Below are positions 7,595 through 16,588 of a stretch of DNA of 64,000 nt, one piece after another (position 1 is the first letter of the stretch; each line of letters opens with the position of its first letter). The notes beneath the pieces are model-generated. The model made no database searches, was not told the DNA's origin, and saw only the letters and a list, made by a program, of their open reading frames with translations. The translations under genes were made by a program, and so were the position numbers. The stretch comes from Reyranella sp. CPCC 100927 (lineage in GTDB: Bacteria > Pseudomonadota > Alphaproteobacteria > Reyranellales > Reyranellaceae). The stretch is from assembly GCF_007859315.1 (NCBI RefSeq), contig NZ_VOHA01000025.1, forward strand, positions 33,527 through 97,526, given 5' to 3'.

Positions 7595-8812
7595 ATGACC
7601 ATGACATCTCACGGATTCTCACGCCGCATGTTCCTGCAAACGCTGGTGGCGACGGGCTGTGCCACACCGGCGTTGAGTTGGGCACAGGGCGCCGGCGGCG
7701 ATCTCAACATCGCGCTGCTGTCGCAGAACAGCGGCAACTTCGCGATGTACGGCGAGGTTGTGTTCAAGGGTGCGACCCTGGCGCTGGAGGAACGCGGCCA
7801 CAAGATCCTCGGTCGCAAGATCAACCTGCTGCGTCGCGATGATGAGGGCAAGCCGGCGATCGGCGTCCGCCGTCTTACGGAACTGGTCGAGACCAGCCAG
7901 GTCAAGTTCTTCACCGGCAATGCCTCGAGCGCTGTCGGCCTTGCCGAGTCGGAGATCGCGGCGCGCGAGAAGATCGTGCAGTACGCCGGTGGCGGTTCGG
8001 ACGAGTTCACCGGCGCGCGCTGCAATCCCTATACGTTCCAGTGGTCGGCGTCACCGTACACGGGCTGCAGTGCCACGCTGGAGTATGTCCGCAAGGCCTT
8101 CCCCAACGCCAAGCGGGTCTACACGCTGACGGTCGACTATGCCTTCGGCCATTCGCTGCTGAAGTACACCAAGGCGGCGGCGCCGGAGCTGGGTTTCGAG
8201 CTGGTCGGCAACGACATGCATCCGCTGGGCGAGCGCCAATACACTCAGTATTTCAACAAGGCACTGGCCGTGAAGCCGGATGTGATCCTGCTGCTGACGG
8301 CGGGCAGCGACTTCCTGGCCGCCGTGCGCCAGCTCAGCAGCTACGGCCTGAAGGATGCGGTGATCGCTGCACCGTGGGCTGCCGAGCTGGATGAGCTGAA
8401 GGAATTGACGCCGGAGATGCGCGCCGGCCTGATCCTGGGTCTCAACTATCACTCCTCGATCGACAATCCGGTGAACAAGGCCTTCGTGGCGGCGGTGACC
8501 AAGCGCTACCAGTCGCTGCCCACCTACGCCATGGCCTACGCCTACGACGCGTTCCGCACGATCTTCATGGCGATGGAGAAAGCCAACAGCGTCGATCCAA
8601 CTGCCGTCGCCAAAACGATGGAAGGCATGCAGTTCGACAGCGTGCACGGTCCGACCTCGATCGATGCCAAGACGCACCAGACCAACCGGCCGTATTACGT
8701 GTGCGTCTGCAAGCAGCCGGCAGCGCTGAAGGAGGGTGCCGACATTGCCGACCTGGTGTTCCAGGGCAGCAAGCTGCAACCCGCCGCGCTCAACCAGTGC
8801 ACGCGCGCGTAA
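7595..8812 (+). CDS. Liv-type ABC substrate-binding protein with Tat leader
   Basis: Receptor of the second HAAT importer, 405 residues. The N-terminus SRRMFLQTLVATGCATPALSWAQ carries a twin-arginine motif (R10-R11) followed by a weak hydrophobic stretch and a likely cleavage after SWAQ. It should thus be exported folded by Tat, unlike the Sec-type receptor at 818. The mature start LNIALLSQNSGNFAMYGEVVFKGA is the Peripla_BP_6 ligand loop. Starts at ATG 7595, six bases after the aminotransferase stop (ATG 7601 is an alternative). The permeases follow after 10 bases. Confidence 0.92.
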   Translation: MTMTSHGFSRRMFLQTLVATGCATPALSWAQGAGGDLNIALLSQNSGNFAMYGEVVFKGATLALEERGHKILGRKINLLRRDDEGKPAIGVRRLTELVETSQVKFFTGNASSAVGLAESEIAAREKIVQYAGGGSDEFTGARCNPYTFQWSASPYTGCSATLEYVRKAFPNAKRVYTLTVDYAFGHSLLKYTKAAAPELGFELVGNDMHPLGERQYTQYFNKALAVKPDVILLLTAGSDFLAAVRQLSSYGLKDAVIAAPWAAELDELKELTPEMRAGLILGLNYHSSIDNPVNKAFVAAVTKRYQSLPTYAMAYAYDAFRTIFMAMEKANSVDPTAVAKTMEGMQFDSVHGPTSIDAKTHQTNRPYYVCVCKQPAALKEGADIADLVFQGSKLQPAALNQCTRA

Positions 8813-8822
8813 GGTCATCGGC

Positions 8823-9680
8823 ATGACCCTGGTCGCCGCCCAGATCGTCAATGGCCTGGCCATCGGCATGCTGTACGCCGTGATGGCGTTGGGCCTTTCC
8901 ATCATCAAGGGGCTGCTCAACGTTCCCAACTTCGCGCATGGCGCATTGTTCGCGGTGGGTGCCTACGTCTGCTATACGTTGAGCACCATCGGCGCGCCGT
9001 TTGCCGTTGCGCTGCTGGGTGCGTTCGCTGCGTCGGCGATCGTGGGCCTGCTCATCGAACGGTTGGGTATCGCCAACCTGGCCGGCAGCTCCTACCTGCT
9101 GCAGGTGCTGTTCCTGTTCGGCACGGCGCTGGTGATCGAGCAGTCGCTGGTGCTGATCTACGGCACCACGGGCGTCAGCCTGGTGCCGCCGGCGCTGCTG
9201 AGCGGCGCTGCCAACCTCGGCTTCATGTTCCTGCCGCGCTATCTCATGTTCTGCGCGCTGGTCGGGGCGCTGGCGATCGTCGCCGTTTGGCTGCTGATCG
9301 AAAAGACCAAGATCGGCTCCAGGATCCGGGCCGGCATCGAGCGGCGCGAGATGGTGCAGTGCCTGGGCATCGACATCGGCATGTTGCTCACGCTGGGCTT
9401 CGCGCTGGGCGCTGGCATGGCCGGGCTGGCCGGCGGCATCGCCCTGCCGCTGCTGGGCGCCAACGCCACCTCCGGCAACGACATGATGGCGATCGCCTTC
9501 GTCGTGCTGGTGCTGGGCGGACTGGGCTCGCTCTATGGCGCCGTCGTCGCCGGGATCCTGATCGGCGTCGCCCAGAGCCTGGCGACGCTGGTGGCGCCGG
9601 CGGCGAGCACGCTGCTGATCTACGTCATCATGACGGCCGTCCTGCTGGTCGGTTCCAAGGGCCTGTTCGGGGAACGCTAG
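8823..9680 (+). CDS. Liv-type ABC permease, LivH family (second importer)
   Basis: 285 residues from ATG 8823. The N-terminal QIVNGLAIGMLYAVMALGLSIIKG and LNVPNFAHGALFAVGAY carry the LivH signature (NFAHG). The coupling-helix region SRIRAGIERREMVQCLGIDIG follows at about 174-194. Longer open frame upstream is not homologous. About eight membrane segments. It pairs with the GTG-started LivM-type gene, which overlaps its stop by one base. Divergent in sequence from the LivH at 2098, so the two importers are not a recent tandem duplication. Confidence 0.92.
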   Translation: MTLVAAQIVNGLAIGMLYAVMALGLSIIKGLLNVPNFAHGALFAVGAYVCYTLSTIGAPFAVALLGAFAASAIVGLLIERLGIANLAGSSYLLQVLFLFGTALVIEQSLVLIYGTTGVSLVPPALLSGAANLGFMFLPRYLMFCALVGALAIVAVWLLIEKTKIGSRIRAGIERREMVQCLGIDIGMLLTLGFALGAGMAGLAGGIALPLLGANATSGNDMMAIAFVVLVLGGLGSLYGAVVAGILIGVAQSLATLVAPAASTLLIYVIMTAVLLVGSKGLFGER

Positions 9681-10630
9681 TGGCATCGATCAACAAGAAC
9701 CTCCTGGCGCTGGCTGCGGTCGTCCTGGTCGCCGTCGCGGCGCCGCTGGTGATGCCAATCAGCATCGCCAACGAGATCATCGTGATTGCGATCTTCGCGA
9801 TGGCGACCAACCTGGTGATCGGTGTCGCGGGCCTGTACTCGTTTGGACAGGCGATGTTCTTCGGTGCCGGCGCCTACCTGGCCGGCTACAGCCTGACGGC
9901 CGGCGGGCTGGGCCTGGTTCCCAGCATGCTGATCGCGATCGCCGGCGGCGCGGCGCTGGCCGGCATCATCGGTGCCCTGATCATCCGGCGCACCGGCTTC
10001 TACTTCATGATGCTGACGTTCGCGTTCAACCAGATGGCGTTCTACGTCGTGCTGGTATGGAGTGGCGTTACCGGCGGCGAGGACGGCATGGCCGGCATCA
10101 AACGCCCGGCGATCGCGGGTTTCAACCTCGATGACCGGGGCACGTTCTACGCCGTCTGCGCCGTGCTGTTCGTCGCCAGCTACATCGTGCTGCGGCAGAT
10201 CAAGAACAGCCCGCTGGGGCTGGTCCTGGAAGCGGCGAAGGAGAATCCCCGCCGCACCACTTCGCTGGGATATTCGGTGCCGGCGGCCCAGTTGACCGCC
10301 TTCATGATTGCTGGCGCTTTCGCCGGGCTGGCTGGCGCGCTTTACGTGCTGCTCTATCGCTTCGTACCCATCGATGCGATCAGCTGGGTGATGTCGGGCA
10401 ACGTCGTCTTCATGGTGGTCATCGGCGGCACGTCGTCGATGTTCGGCCCGATCATGGGGGCTGCGGTCTTCGTGTGGCTGCAAGGGCTCTTCAGCTTGCT
10501 GTGGGCGCAATGGGCGCTGCTGTTCGGCCTGTTCATCATCTTTGTCGTCTTCACGCTGCGCGGTGGCCTGATCGAACTGTTCGAACGGCTCGCACGCCTG
10601 CGCCGGGTCCGGGAGGCAAGCCATGGCTGA
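9680..10630 (+). CDS. Liv-type ABC permease, LivM family (second importer)
   Basis: 316 residues with a GTG start at 9680 that shares its G with the upstream TAG stop (translational coupling). Long open frame 5' of this has no family similarity. The LivM hallmarks are GLYSFGQAMFFGAGAYLAGY (about residues 52-71), FYFMMLTFAFNQMAFYV and the coupling helix LGLVLEAAKENPRRTTSLGY. Eight or more hydrophobic segments. The 3' end overlaps the next ATPase gene by 8 bases. Confidence 0.91.
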   Translation: MASINKNLLALAAVVLVAVAAPLVMPISIANEIIVIAIFAMATNLVIGVAGLYSFGQAMFFGAGAYLAGYSLTAGGLGLVPSMLIAIAGGAALAGIIGALIIRRTGFYFMMLTFAFNQMAFYVVLVWSGVTGGEDGMAGIKRPAIAGFNLDDRGTFYAVCAVLFVASYIVLRQIKNSPLGLVLEAAKENPRRTTSLGYSVPAAQLTAFMIAGAFAGLAGALYVLLYRFVPIDAISWVMSGNVVFMVVIGGTSSMFGPIMGAAVFVWLQGLFSLLWAQWALLFGLFIIFVVFTLRGGLIELFERLARLRRVREASHG

Positions 10631-11375
10631 GCCGGCCGTGCTGCTCGAAGCCGTCGACCTGACCAAGCGCTTCGGCAAGAACACCGTCGTTGACGGCGTG
10701 TCGCTGAAATTTGCGGAGGGCAGGCTCCACACTATCCTGGGACCCAACGGCGCCGGCAAGACGACGCTGTTCAATCTGCTGACCAAGGACTATCCGGTCG
10801 ATGGCGGCGAGATCCTGCTGCGTGGCGAGCGCGTGACACGGCTGCGTCCGGACCAGATTTCCCGCCGCGGCGTGGGACGCTCATATCAGATCACCAGCGT
10901 GCTGCGGGAGCGAACGTTCTTCGAGAACGTCTGGCTGGCGGCCTACCGGGCGGAGCGGGGCGGCACGGTCGGCCTGTGGCGCGATATTCGCGCGTACCGG
11001 ACGACGGCGGAAAAGTCCCGGCAGGTACTGGCGGAATTCGGGTTGCAGCCGTTCAGCGACCGCAAGGCAGCCGACGTATCGTACGGCGATCAACGGCTGC
11101 TGGAGATCGCCGTCACCCTGGCGACGGCACCCCAGGTCCTTTTGCTCGACGAGCCGACATCGGGCCTCTCGCAGCGCGAGAGCGAGCGGGTCAAGCAATT
11201 CATCCTGTCGATCAAGGGCAAGTTCACGATCGTTATGATCGAGCACAAGATGAACGTGGTGATGGACATCTCCGATGACGTCACGGTGATGAACCGCGGC
11301 AAGGTCATCGCTTCGGGCTCGCCGCAGCACGTCGCCGCCGACGCGGCCGTGCGCAGCGCCTACTTCGGGCTGTGA
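10623..11375 (+). CDS. Liv-type ABC ATPase, LivG family (second importer)
   Basis: 250 residues; ATG 10623 with GGAGG upstream inside the LivM gene. Walker A GPNGAGKTT is at about 40-48, signature VSYGDQRLLEIAV, Walker B VLLLDEP, and TSGLSQRESERVKQ after it, with switch His in MIEHKM. The Q-loop segment (VGRSYQITSVLRERTFFENVWLA) is LivG-like. It works with the LivF-type ATPase that starts within or just after its stop codon. Confidence 0.92.
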   Translation: MAEPAVLLEAVDLTKRFGKNTVVDGVSLKFAEGRLHTILGPNGAGKTTLFNLLTKDYPVDGGEILLRGERVTRLRPDQISRRGVGRSYQITSVLRERTFFENVWLAAYRAERGGTVGLWRDIRAYRTTAEKSRQVLAEFGLQPFSDRKAADVSYGDQRLLEIAVTLATAPQVLLLDEPTSGLSQRESERVKQFILSIKGKFTIVMIEHKMNVVMDISDDVTVMNRGKVIASGSPQHVAADAAVRSAYFGL

Positions 11376-11377
11376 CC

Positions 11378-12070
11378 ATGCTCAGCATCGACGCCATCGA
11401 CACCTTCTACGGCCAGAGCCAGGCGCTGCACGGCGTCTCTTTCGACGTGGCGCAGGGCGAGATCCTGGCTTTGCTGGGCCGCAACGGTGCCGGCAAGACC
11501 ACGACTCTGCGCGCCATCATGGGGCTGAACCGCGTGGCGCGCGGCGCCGTGCGGTTTGACGGCCGCGTGATCTCCGGGCTGCCGGCGCACAAGGTGGCGC
11601 GAATCGGGGTAACGCTGGTGCCCGAAACCCGCGATGCGTTCTCGCTGTTGAGCGTCGAGGAGAACATCCAGCTCGGCTACCGCAAGGGTTCACCCTACAC
11701 GCTGGAGCGGCTGCTCGAGATGTTCCCGATCATCCGCGAGTTCCGCAGCAAGAAAGGCGGCGAGCTGTCGGGTGGTCAGCAGCAGCTCATGGTCATGGCA
11801 CGTGGCCTGGCGATGGGACCCAGGCTGCTGCTGCTGGACGAACCGTCACAGGGCCTGGCGCCCATCATGGTGAATGCCGTCGCCGACGTGCTCTCGGCCC
11901 TGAAGCGGGAGCGCCTGACGGTGATCCTGGTCGAGCAGAACTTGCGCATGGCCCTCGACGTTGCCGACCGGGTCGTTATCCTGGAAGACGGCGTTGCCGT
12001 CGATTCGTTGACGCAGGCGGCGGCGCTGGCCGATCCGGGGCGTGTCGAGAAGCATCTGGTCGTCCACTGA
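11378..12070 (+). CDS. Liv-type ABC ATPase, LivF family (second importer)
   Basis: 230 residues from ATG 11378; a GTG at 11372 overlapping the previous stop is an alternative that adds two residues. Walker A GRNGAGKTT, signature ELSGGQQQL, Walker B LLLLDEP and the LivF phrase SQGLAPIMVNAVADV are present. Completes the receptor-permease-permease-ATPase-ATPase set. The LacI-family regulator begins 28 bases downstream on the same strand, suggesting one long transcript from about 6.27 to 14.7 kb. Confidence 0.92.
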   Translation: MLSIDAIDTFYGQSQALHGVSFDVAQGEILALLGRNGAGKTTTLRAIMGLNRVARGAVRFDGRVISGLPAHKVARIGVTLVPETRDAFSLLSVEENIQLGYRKGSPYTLERLLEMFPIIREFRSKKGGELSGGQQQLMVMARGLAMGPRLLLLDEPSQGLAPIMVNAVADVLSALKRERLTVILVEQNLRMALDVADRVVILEDGVAVDSLTQAAALADPGRVEKHLVVH

Positions 12071-12098
12071 TGGCGCAACGCTGCAAGCCGGGCGATCG

Positions 12099-13091
12099 AT
12101 GACCAACAAGCACAAGGCGCCGACGCAGCGGGATGTGGCGCGTGTCGCCGGTGTCTCACAGGCGGCGGTCTCGCGCTGGATATCGGGGCGCGGCTATGTC
12201 GCGAGCGACGTCCGCGAGCGGATACTGAAAGCCGTCGCCGAGCTGAACTACGAACCGCATCCCCTGGCGCGCGGGCTCAGCAGCGGCCAGTCCGACATCA
12301 TCGCCATCGTACTGTCGAGCATCACCAATCCCTGGTATCCGATCGTCTTGAACCGCATCACCCATGTGTTGCAGGCCATGCGGCTGCAGGTGCTGCTGTT
12401 CAACGCCGCGCCGCCGCAATCGGTCGATGATGTTCTGCCCAGCGTGCTGCGCTATCGCGTCAAGGGCGTCCTGATCACCACGGCGTCGCTGTCCTCCAAG
12501 GCGGCCCTGATGTGTGCCGAGCAGGGCGTGCCGGTGGTGCTGTTCAACCGCAGCACGCGGGCCGGTGGGGTTCACTCGGTGTCGTGCGACAATGCCGACG
12601 GCGGCCGGATGGCGGCGGACACGCTGGTGCGGGCCGGCGCCCGCAAGCTGGGCTACATCGGCGGCCTGCAGGAAGCCTCGACCAGCGCCGACCGGCAGCG
12701 CGGTTTCGTCTCGCAGCTGGCGGAGTGGGGCATCGACCTGGTCGCCGCGATCGATAAGGAATTCACCTATGACTGGGGCTTCGAGGCAACGCTGAAGCTG
12801 TTCGAGAAGCACCCGCAGATCGACGGCTTGTTCTGCGCCGATGACGAGATCGGATCAGGCGCCGTCGATGCGCTGCGCTATCGGCTGAACAAGTCGATCC
12901 CCGGCGAGGTGAAGGTGATCGGCTTCGACGACCATCCCGTGGCGTCGAATGCCGCCTATCAGTTGACCACGATCCGCCAGCCCGTCGACGAGATGATCGA
13001 GAACGCGCTCGACGTGCTGCTGAACGGCGACATGGCGTCGCCGTCCCTGCGCCTGCTGAAGGGCGAGCTGATCAAGCGCGGCTCGGCATAA
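12099..13091 (+). CDS. LacI-family transcriptional regulator
   Basis: 330 residues from ATG 12099. The N-terminal helix-turn-helix and hinge helix are clear: TQRDVARVAGVSQAAVSRWI at about 8-27, and LNYEPHPLARGL as the hinge region. The remainder is a periplasmic-binding-protein-like effector domain (SDIIAIVLSSITNPWYP; DGLFCADDEIGSGA; GFDDHPVASNAAYQLTTIRQP). It probably senses the imported compound or a catabolite and represses this cluster. A CG-centred 12-bp palindrome at 6176-6187 in front of the aminotransferase is a candidate operator. LacI-type control is less common for Liv importers than for sugar systems. Confidence 0.9.
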   Translation: MTNKHKAPTQRDVARVAGVSQAAVSRWISGRGYVASDVRERILKAVAELNYEPHPLARGLSSGQSDIIAIVLSSITNPWYPIVLNRITHVLQAMRLQVLLFNAAPPQSVDDVLPSVLRYRVKGVLITTASLSSKAALMCAEQGVPVVLFNRSTRAGGVHSVSCDNADGGRMAADTLVRAGARKLGYIGGLQEASTSADRQRGFVSQLAEWGIDLVAAIDKEFTYDWGFEATLKLFEKHPQIDGLFCADDEIGSGAVDALRYRLNKSIPGEVKVIGFDDHPVASNAAYQLTTIRQPVDEMIENALDVLLNGDMASPSLRLLKGELIKRGSA

Positions 13092-13108
13092 TCGAGGAGA
13101 CTGCACAG

Positions 13109-14695
13109 ATGTTCGATACCATCCTGCGCCGAGGCCTGGTTTACGATGGCACCGGCGCCGAACCGCAGCAGGTCGATATCGGCATCAAGGATGGTTTGAT
13201 CCAGGCGGTGGGCACGCTCGATGGCAGCACCGGCGCGGACATCGATTGTCGCGGTCTGGTCGTGGCGCCGGGGTTCATCGACATCCACACGCATTCCGAT
13301 GCGACGCTGCTCAGCGATCCGGACGGCTTCAGTCTCTTGATGCAGGGCGTGACGACCGAGGTGATCGGCAACTGCGGCTTCTCCTGCGCCCCCTGCTGCA
13401 ATCGCGGCCTGATCGAGGGGTTCATGGTCGGCCGCCAGCCGGACGTCGCGTTCACCTGGCGCAGCTTCGCCGACTACCTGGATGTGCTTCAGGCGCGGCG
13501 TCCGGGGCTGAACGTCGCGGCCTATGTCGGCCACAACAATGTGCGGCTGAACGTCATCGGCACCGAGCCGCGTGGCGCGCAGGAGCAGGAATTGCACGAC
13601 ATGATCACCCTGCTGCGCGAGTCGCTGGAGCAGGGTGCGATCGGCGTGAGCTCGGGGTTGGAATACAATCCCGGCTTCCATTCCGATCTTAATGAACTGG
13701 TGGCCGTGGCGAAGGTCGCCGGCGAATTCAATGCGGTCTACGCCAGCCACGTACGCAATCGTGACTGGAATTACGAGATGGGCGTCGGCGAAGCCTTGGC
13801 CACGGCCCGTCTCGCCGGCGCTCGCCTGCAGCTGTCGCACCTGGTGCCGAAATATGGCGCACCCGTCCATGCGGCCGAGCACATCATGGAAATGGTGGAC
13901 TGGACCCGGCGCTCGGATGCCGACGTCGGCTTCGACATCATCCCTCACGAGTGGGGCCCGACCTTTGTCTATAGCGTGCTGCCGAAGTGGGCTTACGAAG
14001 GCGGCGTGTCACAGATCATCAAGCGACTGCGTGATCCTGCGCTGCGTCCCCGGCTCAAGCACAACCCGTTCCCGCAGTGGAAGATGGTGGCCGAGAAGCG
14101 CTGGCACGACATGGTGCTGACGCAGTCGGCGGCGAACCCGTCGCTCGTCGGCCTGGACTTCGCCGAGATCGGCCGTATCCGCGGCAAGGATCCGCACGAT
14201 GCGACCCTCGACCTGCTGCTGGAGGAGGGCGAGAACATGGCCAATCTCATGTGGGTCGGTCGGATCTCGCGTGACAGCGACATCAAGGCGATGCTGCGCG
14301 AGCCGAACTGCGGCGTTATCTCCGACGCCATGACCCTCAACACCACCGGCCCGCTCGGCGACCTGCGGTTCACGCCCACCGGCTTCGGCTGGACCGCGCG
14401 CTTCCTCGGCCACTATGCCCGCGATGAAAAGTTGCTGTCGCTCGCCGAGGGCATCCGCCGGCTCACGACATTGCCGGCCGAGCGCATGGGGTTGAAGCGC
14501 CGCGGCCAGATCAAGACCGGATACCACGCCGATCTGGTCGTGTTCGATGCCGGTACGATCGCCGATCGCTCGACATTGCAGGACATGAACGTTACCCCGG
14601 CGGGCCTGCTGCACGTCTTCGTCAACGGCGAAGCCGCCGTGCGCGACGGCGTGCGGACGCCGGCACGGGCAGGGCAGGTCCTGCGCCGTCAATAG
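13109..14695 (+). CDS. N-acyl-D-amino-acid deacylase-type amidohydrolase
   Basis: Metal-dependent amidohydrolase of the D-aminoacylase group, 528 residues (family usual about 480-540). The metal motif HTHSD is at 60-64 (H60, H62), and GNCG at 87-90 supplies the group's Cys ligand. PGFIDIHTH and a C-terminal beta-sandwich tail with LKRRGQIKTGYHADLVVFD are typical. GAGGAG precedes ATG 13109, 17 bases after the LacI gene. Family members hydrolyse N-acyl-D-amino acids or related cyclic or N-carbamoyl compounds. With the class III aminotransferase and importer it suggests uptake, deacylation, then transamination; exact substrate unknown. Confidence 0.85.
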   Translation: MFDTILRRGLVYDGTGAEPQQVDIGIKDGLIQAVGTLDGSTGADIDCRGLVVAPGFIDIHTHSDATLLSDPDGFSLLMQGVTTEVIGNCGFSCAPCCNRGLIEGFMVGRQPDVAFTWRSFADYLDVLQARRPGLNVAAYVGHNNVRLNVIGTEPRGAQEQELHDMITLLRESLEQGAIGVSSGLEYNPGFHSDLNELVAVAKVAGEFNAVYASHVRNRDWNYEMGVGEALATARLAGARLQLSHLVPKYGAPVHAAEHIMEMVDWTRRSDADVGFDIIPHEWGPTFVYSVLPKWAYEGGVSQIIKRLRDPALRPRLKHNPFPQWKMVAEKRWHDMVLTQSAANPSLVGLDFAEIGRIRGKDPHDATLDLLLEEGENMANLMWVGRISRDSDIKAMLREPNCGVISDAMTLNTTGPLGDLRFTPTGFGWTARFLGHYARDEKLLSLAEGIRRLTTLPAERMGLKRRGQIKTGYHADLVVFDAGTIADRSTLQDMNVTPAGLLHVFVNGEAAVRDGVRTPARAGQVLRRQ

Positions 14696-14697
14696 AT

Positions 14698-15654
14698 CTA
14701 GCGTCCGGCGTCTGGCGGGACCGGGCCTTGCTCCGCCGCTGCCGCGAGTTGCGCGGCGTCGCGGAACACCAGCAGCGCTTTGGGCCGCGAGTGGTACTGC
14801 AGCGGTGGGCGCATGACCGTGACTTCGCCATCGAGCGCCACCGGAAGCCGGCTGGCGCGGGAGCGGATTTCCACGGCCGCGGCGCGCTCCGTCACCAGAT
14901 CATCGGCCAGGTCGGTCCGGCCGATCACCGCACAGAAGCCGAGCCACACCAGCGCCAGCCGGCTCTTCGGCTTCACCACGGAGATCCACAGTTCACCGCA
15001 GTCCAGCCGGGGCCGCCCGCCCAGGGCCGGCAAACTGAGGCTGTATTCGTTGTTGCCGATGAAGACGCACGGGGTCCGGTGCGAATCGCTGCGCCCCTCC
15101 ACGACGGTCAGGAGCCGCCGCCGCGGAAATTTCCATAGCGTGCGGATGGCCGCCAGCACCATCGCGCTCCACTTGGCAAGGCCATGGGCATTGCGACGCC
15201 TGTCGCGGTCGAGAACCATGAACGGATAGGCGCCGATCGACGAGTTGTTGATGAACACCTGGCCGTTGACCTCGGCCACGTCGACAGCCGTGGCGTTCGC
15301 CTGTGCGATGACAGCCACTGCACGCTCAAGCTCCAGCGGCAGGCCGAGATCTTTGGCAAAATGGTTGCGCGTGCCCAGCGGCAACACGCCCATGGGGATG
15401 TCGGTGCCGGCAAGGGCGGCTGCCACGGCATTGAGACTGCCGTCGCCGCCGCCGCCGATCACGGCATCGATCTCGCCGCGCTCGGCGCACTGACGTGCCG
15501 CCAATGCCGCCGCTGCCAACGCCGGACCGGCAACGAATTTCAACTCGGCCTTCAGATCATGAGCCGCGAACAGCGCCTCCAGGCGCTGCTGCAGATCGTT
15601 CGACCGCTCGGCGGTTCCGGCACCGGGATTGATGAGAGCGTGAACGCGCATCAT
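14698..15654 (-). CDS. Diacylglycerol kinase-family lipid kinase
   Basis: Soluble or peripheral lipid kinase of the DAGK catalytic (YegS/LCB5-like) family, 318 residues, full length. The nucleotide-binding motif GGGGDGSLNAVAAAL is at about 67-81, with LPLGTRNHFAKDLG at about 95-108 and the conserved FINNSSIGAYP of the second domain. It likely phosphorylates diacylglycerol or a long-chain base. It converges on the deacylase gene with only two bases between stop codons, and is divergent from the PAP2 phosphatase at 15771. Kinase and phosphatase back to back suggests opposed roles in phospholipid or undecaprenyl-lipid turnover (inference). Confidence 0.88.
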   Translation of the reverse strand: MMRVHALINPGAGTAERSNDLQQRLEALFAAHDLKAELKFVAGPALAAAALAARQCAERGEIDAVIGGGGDGSLNAVAAALAGTDIPMGVLPLGTRNHFAKDLGLPLELERAVAVIAQANATAVDVAEVNGQVFINNSSIGAYPFMVLDRDRRRNAHGLAKWSAMVLAAIRTLWKFPRRRLLTVVEGRSDSHRTPCVFIGNNEYSLSLPALGGRPRLDCGELWISVVKPKSRLALVWLGFCAVIGRTDLADDLVTERAAAVEIRSRASRLPVALDGEVTVMRPPLQYHSRPKALLVFRDAAQLAAAAEQGPVPPDAGR

Positions 15655-15770
15655 TCGTTTTCGTCACCCGTTATTTTTACGCCGGACGCGAGTTATGGTT
15701 TCGCGCGGCGCTTGGCCGCAGATCTGGGCCATGATGGTGGCCAGATCAAGATTAGGCTGACCGGCTGGAC

Positions 15771-16523
15771 ATGAGCGTACGCAACGGGAGACGAGGGTTG
15801 GAAGGACGCTGGGCGACGTCGACCGCGCAATCGCTCCGGCGGATCCTGCAACGACTGCGCCCGCTGGTAGCGAGCGAGCTTTCCGCCCTGTTCGCGCTGG
15901 CACTGTGCGCCGGCGGGCTGTGGGCATTCATGGAGCTTGCCGAGCACATTCTGGAGGACAAGCGTCACGCTTTTGACGAGACATTGCTGCTGTGGCTGCG
16001 CCAGGCCGATCCGGCGGACCCGGTCGGCCCGGCGTGGGTCGAACGCGCCATGCGGGATGTCACGGCATTGGGTGGTTATACGGTCATCCTCATCATGTCC
16101 GCGGCTGCCGTTGGATATCTTGCCATCGTCCGCCAATGGTCATCGGTTGCCCTGATCGTGGTGTCGCTCGCCGGCGGCGCGGCCCTCAACAACGCGCTGA
16201 AATACTGGTTTGACCGGCCGCGCCCGGATCTCGTTGCCCATCTCGTGGATGTGCACACGCTGAGCTTCCCCAGCGGCCATGCCATGCTCTCGGCCATCAC
16301 ATACCTCACGCTCGGGGCACTGATCGCGCGCGTGCAGCCGAACCGGCGCCTCAAGGCCTATGTGCTGGCGGTAGGCGTGGTGCTCACGCTGCTGGTCGGC
16401 GCGAGCCGCGTCTATCTCGGTGTGCACTGGCCCACCGACGTGCTCGCGGGCTGGAGCCTGGGCGCTGCCTGGGCGATTGCCTGCTGGCAGGCGGCACGGT
16501 GGTGGCAATCGATCGGGCGTTAG
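15771..16523 (+). CDS. PAP2-family membrane phosphatase
   Basis: Integral membrane acid phosphatase of the type 2 phosphatidic acid / undecaprenyl pyrophosphate phosphatase group, 250 residues with about six membrane segments. All three signature motifs are visible: KYWFDRPRP (about 145-153), SFPSGH (about 166-171) and SRVYLGVHWPTD (about 207-218), giving the catalytic His pair and phosphate-binding Arg/Lys. The N-terminal 30 residues are basic and cytosolic. Divergent from a lipid kinase. Substrate could be phosphatidate, PGP or C55-PP. Confidence 0.9.
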   Translation: MSVRNGRRGLEGRWATSTAQSLRRILQRLRPLVASELSALFALALCAGGLWAFMELAEHILEDKRHAFDETLLLWLRQADPADPVGPAWVERAMRDVTALGGYTVILIMSAAAVGYLAIVRQWSSVALIVVSLAGGAALNNALKYWFDRPRPDLVAHLVDVHTLSFPSGHAMLSAITYLTLGALIARVQPNRRLKAYVLAVGVVLTLLVGASRVYLGVHWPTDVLAGWSLGAAWAIACWQAARWWQSIGR

Positions 16524-16558
16524 GGCAGCGTTCAGTGGGTTAGAAAGTTAGCTGTTGC

Positions 16559-16585
16559 GCTAAGTATTGCGCGGTGATACTTAGC
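16559..16585. promoter_or_regulatory. ArsR-type operator
   Basis: GCTAAGTAT (16559-16567) and its exact reverse complement ATACTTAGC (16577-16585) flank a 9-base spacer, ending three bases before the regulator's ATG at 16589. A partial extra half-site TTAGC lies at 16548-16552. Position and symmetry fit autorepression by the ArsR-type protein that follows. Confidence 0.65.
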
Positions 16586-16588
16586 CTT

